DNA of 64,000 nucleotides from CAVQCX01 sp963711095 (GTDB taxonomy: Bacteria; Pseudomonadota; Gammaproteobacteria; Chromatiales; Chromatiaceae). The notes below the pieces were generated by a model. That model did no database searches, was not told where the DNA came from, and saw nothing but the letters and a program-made list of their open reading frames with translations. The DNA lies in the NCBI GenBank assembly GCA_963711095.1, contig CAVQCX010000013.1, positions 148,088 to 212,087 of the forward strand, read 5' to 3'. This document shows, one piece after another, positions 54,696 to 62,180 of the stretch; within the stretch, counting starts at the first letter, position 1; each line of letters opens with the position of its first letter. The position numbers and the translations under genes were made by a program.

Positions 54696-57066
54696 CTAAC
54701 CCGCCTGATCGCCGCCCGGTGCCGGTGGGACCCCCGGCACGCCGCCGAGGCCGACGCCCGGCGAGACGCTGCGCAGGTGCAGGTCGCGCTGCGGGAAAGG
54801 GAATCTCGATGCCGTTCTCGCGGAACGCCCGCTCGATGGCGAAGTTCATGTCGCTGAGCACCGACAGGCGCTGATCCACGTTGCGCACGTAGAATCGCAC
54901 CTGGAAGTCCAGCGCGCTGTCGCCGAAGCCCAGGAACAGCACCCAGGGACGACCGACGCTGCCATCGAGAATCACCTCCGGATGCCGCTCGGCCAGCTCC
55001 AGCAGGAGCTTCTTCACCTTCTGGACGTCGCTGCCGTAGGCGACCCCTACGGGCACCTTTACCCGCCCCTTGAGGTCGCGCAACATCCAGTTGGTCACCT
55101 GGCTGGAGATCAGCTCGGAGTTGGGAACGATCACGTCGGCCCGGTCGAAGGTGCGGATCTGGGTCGAGCGGATACTGATTTCCTGCACATAGCCCTCGGT
55201 GGCGCCGACCACGATCCAGTCGCCCTTGCGGATCGGTCGCTCGAACAGCAGGATCAAGCCGGACACGAAGTTGTTGACGATATTCTGCAGCCCGAAGCCA
55301 ATGCCCACCGAGAGCGCCCCGGCGATGATCGCCAGATTGCCCAGATCCACGCCCGCCACCGCGAGGGTGACCAGGATCGCCAGGGCTGTCCCCGCATAGC
55401 CCGTGACCGTGGACACGGCGTTGCGCGCGCCGGCGTCGATCCGCGATTTCTTGAGCCAGCGCTCCTCGAGCTCCTTCTTCAGCCAGCTGATGGCCGACAT
55501 CACCAGCGCCAGCAGCACCAGCGCAAACACCAGCCGGCTCGGCATGATGGTGATGTTGCCGACCTGGAAGCCCTCGGTCAGGTAGCCGAGGAAGCGGGCC
55601 CGCTCCGAGGGCGAGACCCCCCAGACCCTGACCATCGCCAGGAATACCGCCACCCAGGTACCGCCACCGACGAACAGACGCAGCCAGAAGACACCGGGCA
55701 GCAGCTCTCCGGGGGCAACGCCGACCAGCTCCCGCAGCCTGCGCTCCCAGTCGTAGCGCCCCTCGTCCAGGCTGTCGCAGAAATCCCCGCCCAGGTTGGA
55801 GATCAGCCAGCCGATGCCCACCGCAGCCAGGGTCGCCCCAAGAGCCGTGAGCAGGTACTCGCTGAGGTTGCGGTAGCCGCCGATCTCGCTACCCAGGGCC
55901 GCCAGCAGAACGATCAGGAACAGTCCGCGGCCGAAGCCGAACCGGCGCTTGCCCCGGATAGAAAAGAAGGCCCAGATGAACCGGGCAAGCGCGCCGACAT
56001 ACAGCGCGGCCATGGCCGTGCGCGCCACCGCCACCAAGACATCCGGCAAGGCTTCGGTCAGGGGTACCAGGTAGGCGGTCACCGCGACCACGGAGAAGGC
56101 CCCCAGGAACCGCAGCGAGCGCGCCAGCTGTAAGGCGGCGCCCCGCTCGAAAGGCAGGAAATACTGTACCGGCTGCAGGGGTGCGAGGAAGGTACGCAGA
56201 CCGATCATCAGCAGCAGGAAGGCCACGCCCGCCAGACTGATCCCGGCGAGCGGGATCCGGGCCCCTTCGGTCCAGGATGCGACCAGCCAGAACAGGCTCC
56301 ACAACACCGCCGGTATCAGCACCACACCGTATCGGGCCAGGGCGCGGACCAGGGCTACCGCCGTGCGGGCGGTCATGTCCGCCGGATTGGGGTGGCGGGC
56401 GACATAACGCCGCGCGCCCTGCCAGACCAGAGCTGCCAGCCCCAACGCGAGGACCGAGACCAGGACCAGGAGGCCCCAGGCCTCGCCCGAGAGCACGTCG
56501 AATCCAAGCGGGCCGGGCCGCACCACCGACAGCACGCCAGCCCATCCCTGGGTATCCTCCCGGGCCCCGCGCACCAGGGCGAGCAGCGACGGCCATCGCG
56601 CGAGCAGCTGGGCGGCCTGGGCCTGGGTGCGAAGCTGCTCTAGCTGGCTGATCTGGGTCTCCGTCTTGACCAGCACCAGCCGGCAGGCAGCCAGCTCCTG
56701 GTCGGCGCGGGTGCGATCCTTCTCCAGCGTCCTGCGGGCGGCGCCGATCGAGGCCTGCTCGCCTTCCACCGGCGCGCCGAGTAGCTGCAGATCCTTCGCG
56801 ATCCGCTGCTGCTGCTCGGTACGTGCGGTCACACAATCCTTGGCGTCCTTGCGCAGATCCGATACCCGTTTCCAGGCGGCATCGATATCTTCCAGATCCA
56901 GCCCCTGCTCTAAGCGTCGCTCGATCTCCGCGAGCCACTTCTGCCCCTGCTCGACCACCCGCCGATAGGGGTCATCGCCCGCCTCGCCGGGCTTGGCCAC
57001 CTGCGCCTGCACCAGTACGGGGAGCAGCAGAAGAAGCAGACGGATAGCAAACAACAGGCTGCGCAT
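54696..57066 (-). CDS. MscS-superfamily mechanosensitive channel (MscK-like); frameshifted at the 3' end
   Basis: About 789 residues. A signal peptide and a periplasmic coiled-coil region (about 25-165) precede about ten helices and the MscS core: the pore helix VDLGNLAIIAGALSVGIGFG with LQNIVNNFVSGLILLFERPI, then the beta domain GDWIVVGATEGYVQEISIRSTQIRTFDRADVIVPNS. It would release solutes on osmotic downshock, sensible for a sucrose maker. Near 54,792 one extra base shifts the frame; without it the end reads PFPQRDLHLRS and stops at 54696, as usual for the family. With it the frame runs on to 54583 through non-conserved sequence. Confidence 0.85.
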
Positions 57067-57187
57067 GGAAGCTCCCGAGGATGGTCGCCAGGGCCCGCAC
57101 CGCCGTCAGGCCAGGGGGCGAGCACCCACCATATTGTGTCAGATTCGGCCGGGATCGAGCCCGGCGCGCGCAGGTCTTGAGCCGCAG

Positions 57188-57620
57188 TTGCAACGGCAGG
57201 TTGAGTGCCAGGGTACCCTGGCTCAAGCGCAGCGCCGAGGGCGGGATGTCCGGGAAGTGAGCCGCTTGGCAGTCCGCGAAAGGGCCGCCCCCATCCACCA
57301 TCAGATAGCCGCTGCGCAGCGCTTCCCGGGCACTCTGCCCGGCGTGGGTCGAGACCAGAATCAGGGGCACCTCGAGGCGCGCGCTGCCAGCTGCGCACGA
57401 TGGTCTCGGCATGACGGCGCAGCCGGGTGCCGGCAGGGGTGAGCTGGATGTCGTTGCGTTTGAGGGTGGACAGGGAGACCCCGACATCGGACTCCAGGGG
57501 CTTGACCCGGGCGCTGACCCCCGATTGCGTCAGTGCCAGGGCCTGCGCGGCCCGGCCGAAGTGGCGCGCCCGCGCCATCTCGAGAAAGGTCTGCAACAGC
57601 ACGACGTCCAACGGGCGCAA
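57188..57620 (-). pseudogene. LysR-type (HdfR-like) regulator remnant with internal deletion
   Basis: The first frame (LLQTFLEMARARHFGRAAQA to TPAGTRLRRHAETIVRSWQ) is a good LysR HTH of the HdfR subgroup, from a TTG start. Then, near 57,383, another frame continues as PLILVSTHAGQSAREALRSG then YLMVDGGGPFADCQAAHFPD, which fits the effector domain of the same subgroup. About 70-90 residues between are missing, and the C-terminal third is also lost. Total 430 nt versus about 870 for an intact gene. Confidence 0.6.
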
Positions 57621-57774
57621 AGATTCCTGGCCGTGATCGTCACGATCATGACATTTCGTTTGCGTCCCGACAAATCCTTGCTTATAAAGGCGCTCGCCCG
57701 CCCCGCGCAGGCGGGCTCACTGCAACCGGCGAGCCCGCCGTCCCCCACCCTGCCGTCTCGAGGTCAAGATTCCG

Positions 57775-58020
57775 ATGAACAAGGCCCTTACCGTCACCAT
57801 TCTGGCGCTGACGGCCGCTGTCGCACCCGTACTGCACGCCGACACTCCGCAACAGATCGAGGCCACCTGCCAGGCCTACGCCGACGAAGACGGCGTGCCC
57901 CCGGGCGAGCTCCAGGAATATCTCCAGGAGTGCATCGCCAGCCTGAGCGCCCCTGAGGAGCCCTCGCCCGACGAGCCCGCGCCCGACGAGCCGGCGCCGG
58001 CCAGTCCCCCTCAGACCTGA
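57775..58020 (+). CDS. Small exported protein with Pro/Glu/Asp-rich tail
   Basis: An 81-residue protein. Signal peptide MNKALTVTILALTAAVAPVL, cleavage near LHA/DTP. The mature part has two cysteines (ATCQAYADEDGVPPGELQEY then LQECIASL), probably a disulfide between two helices, and ends in PSPDEPAPDEPAPASPP, a flexible wall- or membrane-spanning style tail. CTTATAAAGG about 90 bp upstream could be part of its promoter. Function unknown. Confidence 0.6.
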   Translation: MNKALTVTILALTAAVAPVLHADTPQQIEATCQAYADEDGVPPGELQEYLQECIASLSAPEEPSPDEPAPDEPAPASPPQT

Positions 58021-58512
58021 GCGCCCGCCGCAGCTTGCGCAAACCGCCCTCGCCCGCGCGGCGAGGAGCGGCTGACACTGCCCCTGCAGCCACCTTAGGC
58101 CGCAGCCCAGGGCCGGCGCGGACCTGTGCCTGCCTGACTCCCGGAACGACAGCTGCACGCAACCCGTGCCTGGGGCGTCTGTTGGCAGGCGGCACGCGGT
58201 TTCCTGCTCGGTTACTCCGAGTGGACCGCCACGGAGCTCGCTGGCTCGCCTTCTGGGCAACCCCGACCATGACCATCGCGGAGCCGCACAACGCGGGTGC
58301 CGGCCCGGGTGCGACAAGAATGGGGCTGCCGAAGCGGATCGCCAGTCAACATGCGCCGCTCCGCCGAGGGCTCAACCCGGGGCGAAGTGAAAAACAGATC
58401 CTTGGGTGCCGAGCACGTAGGATCCCATTGATCCTCAACAGCGCATTGCCCACTCGGCACCAGGCCGCTAGACTTTCCCGAGACAAACCGCCCCAAGGAC
58501 CCGGAGCACCCC
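58021..58512. other. Gap before the integrase remnant, no gene recognised
   Basis: About 490 bp of GC-rich DNA. GGTGCCGAG (near 58408) and CTCGGCACC (near 58455) form a small dyad before the integrase start. Several frames are open but short of any known motif. It could contain decayed sequence. Confidence 0.3.
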
Positions 58513-59316
58513 ATGCGCCCGCCCCCGCAGGCAACCGGCAATGCCCACCTCCCGGTAGACACCGACCGGATCATCGGGCGCTCAGCGCTCCTCGGTGAGA
58601 TGCGCGACCTCCTGCGTCGCAAGCACTACAGCATCCGCACCGAGCAGGCCTATCTCGACTGGGCCAAGCGCTACATCCTCTTCCACGGCAAGCGCCATCC
58701 CAAGGAAATGGGCGGTGCCGAGATCGGCGCGTTTCTCACGCACCTCGCTGTCCAACGCAAGGTTGCGGCATCCACGCAGAATCAGGCCCTGAACGCCTTG
58801 GTCTTCATTTACAAGCAGGTGAGAGCCCGCATTTCTCACCAAGCTCCTGCTGCGGCGCCCAATCTGCGCGCGTCTACTGCGTTGCGCTCGGCCCGGGCGC
58901 TCAACGTACTGCCGAGTACGCCTGCGCGCCCGGCCTGTCGCGCGCCTTGTATCCACGCGCACCTCGAACGCCTCGCGACGAAGCCTGGTGAGAAATGCGG
59001 GCTAGGCAGTGAAGACATCGAGCTCGGAAACGTCACCCCGGCCAAGCGACCCCAGCGGCTGCCAACGGTTTTCGACCGCGGCGAGGTGGCGCGGCTGTTC
59101 AGCCATATCGAAGGGGTGCACCGGCTTGTCGCCTTGATCCTCTACGGCGCGGGACTGCGGCTGCTCGAAGCCCTGCGGCTGCGCATCCAGGACATCGAAT
59201 TCGCGCGCTCCCAGATCGTCGTTCGCGACGGCAAAGGCGAGATGGTCTATACGCATGTGATGAACAAGGGCCCGATGGGCGTCCGAAGCCCGCTCAACCA
59301 GCTGGTCGGACCCTGA
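58513..59316 (+). pseudogene. Integron-type tyrosine recombinase (IntI-like) remnant
   Basis: The frame is open for 267 codons but not a working enzyme. LLGEMRDLLRRKHYSIRTEQ AYLDWAKRYI and FHGKRHPKEMG are the N-terminal SAM-like domain of IntI-family integrases. After FIYKQV a 180-bp element is inserted in frame. Then AKRPQRLPTVF...LILYGAGLRLLEALRLRIQD carries the first catalytic Arg. From VRDGKG the sequence jumps straight to EMVYTHVMNKGPMGVRSPLN, the end with the nucleophilic Tyr. The part with H-x-x-R (about 100 residues) is deleted. The gene points toward the cassette-like genes rather than away from them. Confidence 0.75.
58824..59003. mobile_element. 180-bp element with AGCCCGCATTTCTCACCA inverted ends, inside the integrase
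   Basis: Perfect 18-bp inverted termini (58824-58841 and 58986-59003). The interior has a smaller dyad (CGTACT-GCCG-AGTACG) and no ORF of its own. At 180 bp it is a multiple of three and has no stop in the integrase frame, adding about 60 residues. A 14-mer matching its end occurs alone at 15,064. Confidence 0.8.
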
Positions 59317-59332
59317 GCCGCCGTCAAGGACC

Positions 59333-59707
59333 ATGGAGATCAAGGCAACATTGAAGCCCGGCCAGAACGGCACCAAGAAGCTCGCTGAGAAATACGGCGA
59401 CCGACTGGTCGGTGTGCGCTACCGCTACGACCCGTCTGCCGGCAGGCGCTATACCACGGTCGAGCTGATCGAGGAAGACGCGCCCAGGCTGGTCGTGTCG
59501 CCTGTACAACGGCCGGATCCTCTACCCCCGAGCACCCGGCGCCTCGGCGTTCGCGTCGAGTACTGGGAAAATGAACTTCGGGAGCAAGTTAAAGCGCCCG
59601 GCGGAATCTGGCGGCCCCGGCAAAAGCTATGGGAGATGCGCCACGCGGATGTGGTGGCGTTGGGCCTTGAGACCCGGGTTGTTGGGAAGGAGTGCGACAA
59701 TCCTTAG
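59333..59707 (+). CDS. Conserved hypothetical protein next to the integrase
   Basis: A 124-residue basic, probably soluble protein (MEIKATLKPGQNGTKKLAEK YGDRLVGVRYRYD...). The pattern of an N-terminal KPGQNGTK-LxxxYGDRLxxVRYRYD block and a C-terminal WxPxxKxWE block is familiar from hypotheticals that accompany integron integrases and transposons, but I know no function. ATG 5 nt after AAGGA. High GC, unlike the low-GC cassette genes further right. Confidence 0.6.
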   Translation: MEIKATLKPGQNGTKKLAEKYGDRLVGVRYRYDPSAGRRYTTVELIEEDAPRLVVSPVQRPDPLPPSTRRLGVRVEYWENELREQVKAPGGIWRPRQKLWEMRHADVVALGLETRVVGKECDNP

Positions 59708-59717
59708 TAAGGCGGTC

Positions 59718-59836
59718 ATGTATCTACATCTAGATATCTAAATGTAGATAGCTATATCCAGATATCTACATGTAGATATCTAAATGTAGGTACTAGATAT
59801 CTAGATCTAGCTATAAGTATCCAGATGTAGATATTT
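59718..59836. repeat. AT-rich block of overlapping GATATC/ACATGT palindromes
   Basis: About 120 bp built from variants of TAGATATCTA and TACATGTAGATA. It includes a perfect 22-bp palindrome at 59759-59780 (centre ACATGT). The block is strongly AT-rich in GC-rich surroundings. It lies between the integrase-associated gene and the first low-GC gene, where an attI or cassette promoter would be. No regular spacer, so not a CRISPR. Confidence 0.75.
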
Positions 59837-59865
59837 TTCCATATCGGCGGCGCAGCCGATTACAT

Positions 59866-59872
59866 GTTAGGT
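59866..59872 (+). other. Possible integron core site GTTAGGT
   Basis: GTTAGGT fits the GTTRRRY core of attI/attC sites, preceded by GGCGCAGCCGATTACAT. It coincides with the sharp fall in GC content at the start of the next gene. Confidence 0.4.
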
Positions 59873-59875
59873 CTC

Positions 59876-60382
59876 ATGATGCACTCTAAAGAGTTACTCC
59901 AAGAGCTTGGGCTTTTCTTGGTTGCCTTTCAGTCAGTTGAGGCATCACTGACAGACCTTATCGTATATGTCACAGATTTTGACTCAGAGTACATAGAAGC
60001 TCTTACAGCTGAGCTTGAATTCAATAGCAAGGCACGAGCCTTGGATGTTATATTCACGCGTTTTGCACAGATTCACGGCCTAACCGACAAGTCGCCACAC
60101 CCAGAGTTTCACAAGTTAATGTCTCAGGTTCAGAAACTGGCAACACGTCGAAACGACATTGTTCATTCGTTCTACCACATGCTAGCAACGTCTGATGGCC
60201 AGGTTGGAATAATGCGAAGGCCAACAAAACTAAAGCCAAGTGAAGGAATCAGGGAACAACCACATGAGGATATCCTTCCCGGGCATTTGAATGCAGAGAT
60301 TGATAATATTCAATCTCTGCTCTCAGACTTGGAACGTTACCGCCTCAAGGTAATCGATGTACTGTATCCGGAAAACAAATGA
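59876..60382 (+). CDS. Low-GC cassette-like gene, unknown function
   Basis: About 168 residues (an ATG 12 nt earlier overlaps the core site). All-helical soluble protein; ATRRNDIVHSFYHM with its RND.xHS motif recalls HEPN-like or 'RiboL-PSP-HEPN'-type folds (R-x4-6-H), which would be an RNase, but the match is loose. GC is about 40-45 percent against about two thirds around it. It is bounded by a GTTAGGT core on the left and an attC-like palindrome on the right, so a mobile gene cassette is the best reading. Confidence 0.55.
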   Translation: MMHSKELLQELGLFLVAFQSVEASLTDLIVYVTDFDSEYIEALTAELEFNSKARALDVIFTRFAQIHGLTDKSPHPEFHKLMSQVQKLATRRNDIVHSFYHMLATSDGQVGIMRRPTKLKPSEGIREQPHEDILPGHLNAEIDNIQSLLSDLERYRLKVIDVLYPENK

Positions 60383-60383
60383 G

Positions 60384-60460
60384 ACCTAACACGGCGCTTC
60401 AGCCGACGTCAGGCCGCTACGCGGCCTTCCTCCGCTGAGCTTGGTCGTTACTGCGACACG
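60384..60460 (+). other. attC-like recombination site
   Basis: Starts with ACCTAAC (R'' consensus RYYYAAC), then GGCGCTTCAGC and, on the other side, CGCTGAGCTTGG, an imperfect dyad with bulges as in attC sites, with AGGCCGC-TAC-GCGGCCT as a central hairpin. The right core GTTACTG fits GTTRRRY poorly. Position immediately after a gene stop is right for attC. Confidence 0.55.
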
Positions 60461-60544
60461 AAGTCGCATGATTTACTGTTAAACAACAGCCTGGAGGCTG
60501 TCTGATTTAACCATGGTATGGTGTTACCTGTCCCCAAACCGGGG

Positions 60545-61268
60545 GTGCGTCGCCGGCAACGGCGGGGTCTCAAGCACTCGGTAAGAGGTCGGCTGTGAGT
60601 GGCACACGTGCTCGATCCTTGGGGAATGGTCGGTATGGGCAACGTAAGTGAAGCCTTGGAGTTACGTATCGTGAAAAGCGCGGGGCTAGAGCCACCCTTC
60701 GGCCCCAGAGCCAAAATGGCAATGCCAGGCAGGTTGGTGAGTTTTGACGGCGAGCCAACACACCCGTAGTCCTGGTCGGTATACAGAGGCGCCCTAACCC
60801 GATCTGTTTGTGGATCATGCGGAACGTGGTAAGCCTGTATTCCTCTCCTGCTTGTCAGGAGTCGGTCTTCCGCGAGGAAGAAGAATGGGGGTGCAGGTAG
60901 AGGATGCTGGAAAAAGCGAATGCCCGGCTGTAATGGTCGGGATAGGGGTTCGAACTTTGCCCCACCCGAAAGGGGAGCCCACTTCCTATGCAGGTGTGAC
61001 TGAACGTCAACGTCGGAGCAAACTTTTACGAAGGCTCAGTTTACAATGGGCGATAGGAGACTATCGCAAGCGTCCTTCGGTCCAGTCTTTGGATTGGATG
61101 AGTCCCTGCGCTGGGGAAACGTTCAGACGGGCCGGGTGTGCGGGTTTGCCAGCTCGTTCTGCTGTCCCGGTTCGTCGCGTCATAACGGCGTTTGTCATGC
61201 TTGAGCCGTATACGGTGAAAGTCGTACGTACGGTTCTGAGGGGGGAAGGGGCCGCGAGGCCCTGACCT
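60545..61268 (+). ncRNA. Group II intron, ORF-less
   Basis: Begins GTGCG (GUGYG consensus). Domain V is recognisable at about 61,203-61,242: GAGCCGTATACGG, GTGAAA loop, then GTCGTACGTACGGTTC. Domain VI follows (GGGGCCGCGAGGCCCTGACC). Length about 0.72 kb, so the reverse transcriptase gene that normally sits in domain IV is absent; splicing or mobility would need a maturase supplied in trans. The 3' end is approximate. Frames inside it (such as 60810-61265) are intron RNA, not genes. Confidence 0.78.
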
Positions 61269-61286
61269 ACCCGGCGCAGAAAAGAA

Positions 61287-62180
61287 ATGCACCCGCTAGA
61301 CCAACTGATGAAATGTGCTGTACGAATAGAAGCTAGGCTATCGAAAGGTGGTATAGCAACCGGCTCTGGTTTTGCGTATCGCTTCGCTGAACAAGAAGGT
61401 GGGCTTCACATACCGGCAATAGTCACAAATAAACATGTGATTGAAGACACAGTCGCGGTATCCCTCCCAATAAGCATTGCAGACACCTCTGGTAATCCAA
61501 CAGGGAAATTCGAAGTAGTAACATATCCGATAGATAAAAATAATGTAATTTATCATCCAAATGCTGAAGTGGATTTGTGTGCAATTCTAGCCGCACCTAT
61601 ACATCAATATTTTCAAAATAAAAGTGAGCAACCCGCTTTAGTACATCTCAACAAGTCAATTGTCGCTGATGTAGCAACTTTTTCTGATCTCCTTCCTTTA
61701 GAAGAAGTCACGATGATTGGATTTCCAAATGGAATATGGGATTCGACTAACAATGGAGCAATAGCGCGTAGAGGGGTTATCGCCACAATACCTGGCGACG
61801 ATTACTTGGGTAAAAAGCAATTTGTTGTAGACATGGCGTGTTTTCCCGGATCAAGCGGTAGTCCTGTGTTTCTTGCGAACTTTGGCAATTACTCGGACAG
61901 GAAGGGGAATCTGATTATGGGAACACGCATAATACTATTAGGTGTTCTCTACGCAGGGCCGCAGCATACAGCCAATGGTGAAATCATTCTTGTTCCAGTT
62001 CCTACGCAGAATAAGCCTGTAACACTTACTTCAATTCCAAACAATTTGGGCTATGTAATTAAAGCTACCGAATTAGATGAGATTGAGAAATTGGCAGTAA
62101 ATCTGCTAATCGGGATAGGGAGCCGCTCAAGCGGCCCCCTCCCACAGCACCGTACGTACGGGTCCGTATACGGCGCCTAG
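61287..62180 (+). CDS. Trypsin-like serine peptidase domain protein, 3' end cut by group II intron
   Basis: A nominal 297 residues. The catalytic triad is visible: His in IVTNKHVIED (about 51), Asp in NAEVDLCAIL (about 97), Ser in CFPGSSGSPVFLA (about 193). No signal peptide, so cytoplasmic. Very low GC for this window. The native protein stops being credible near codon 276 (KLAVNLLIG...), where the 3' end of the minus-strand intron begins; the last residues are intron-encoded. It lies between two introns and is a likely cassette passenger. Similar peptidases occur as stand-alone genes in mobile and defence regions. Confidence 0.72.
   Translation: MHPLDQLMKCAVRIEARLSKGGIATGSGFAYRFAEQEGGLHIPAIVTNKHVIEDTVAVSLPISIADTSGNPTGKFEVVTYPIDKNNVIYHPNAEVDLCAILAAPIHQYFQNKSEQPALVHLNKSIVADVATFSDLLPLEEVTMIGFPNGIWDSTNNGAIARRGVIATIPGDDYLGKKQFVVDMACFPGSSGSPVFLANFGNYSDRKGNLIMGTRIILLGVLYAGPQHTANGEIILVPVPTQNKPVTLTSIPNNLGYVIKATELDEIEKLAVNLLIGIGSRSSGPLPQHRTYGSVYGA

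Noticed and set aside
59718..59836. CRISPR-like array
   Set aside because: Repeats overlap and are palindromic, with no unique spacers and no cas genes.
60810..61265. 151-codon ORF between cassette gene and peptidase
   Set aside because: Lies inside group II intron RNA including domain V; no RT motif.
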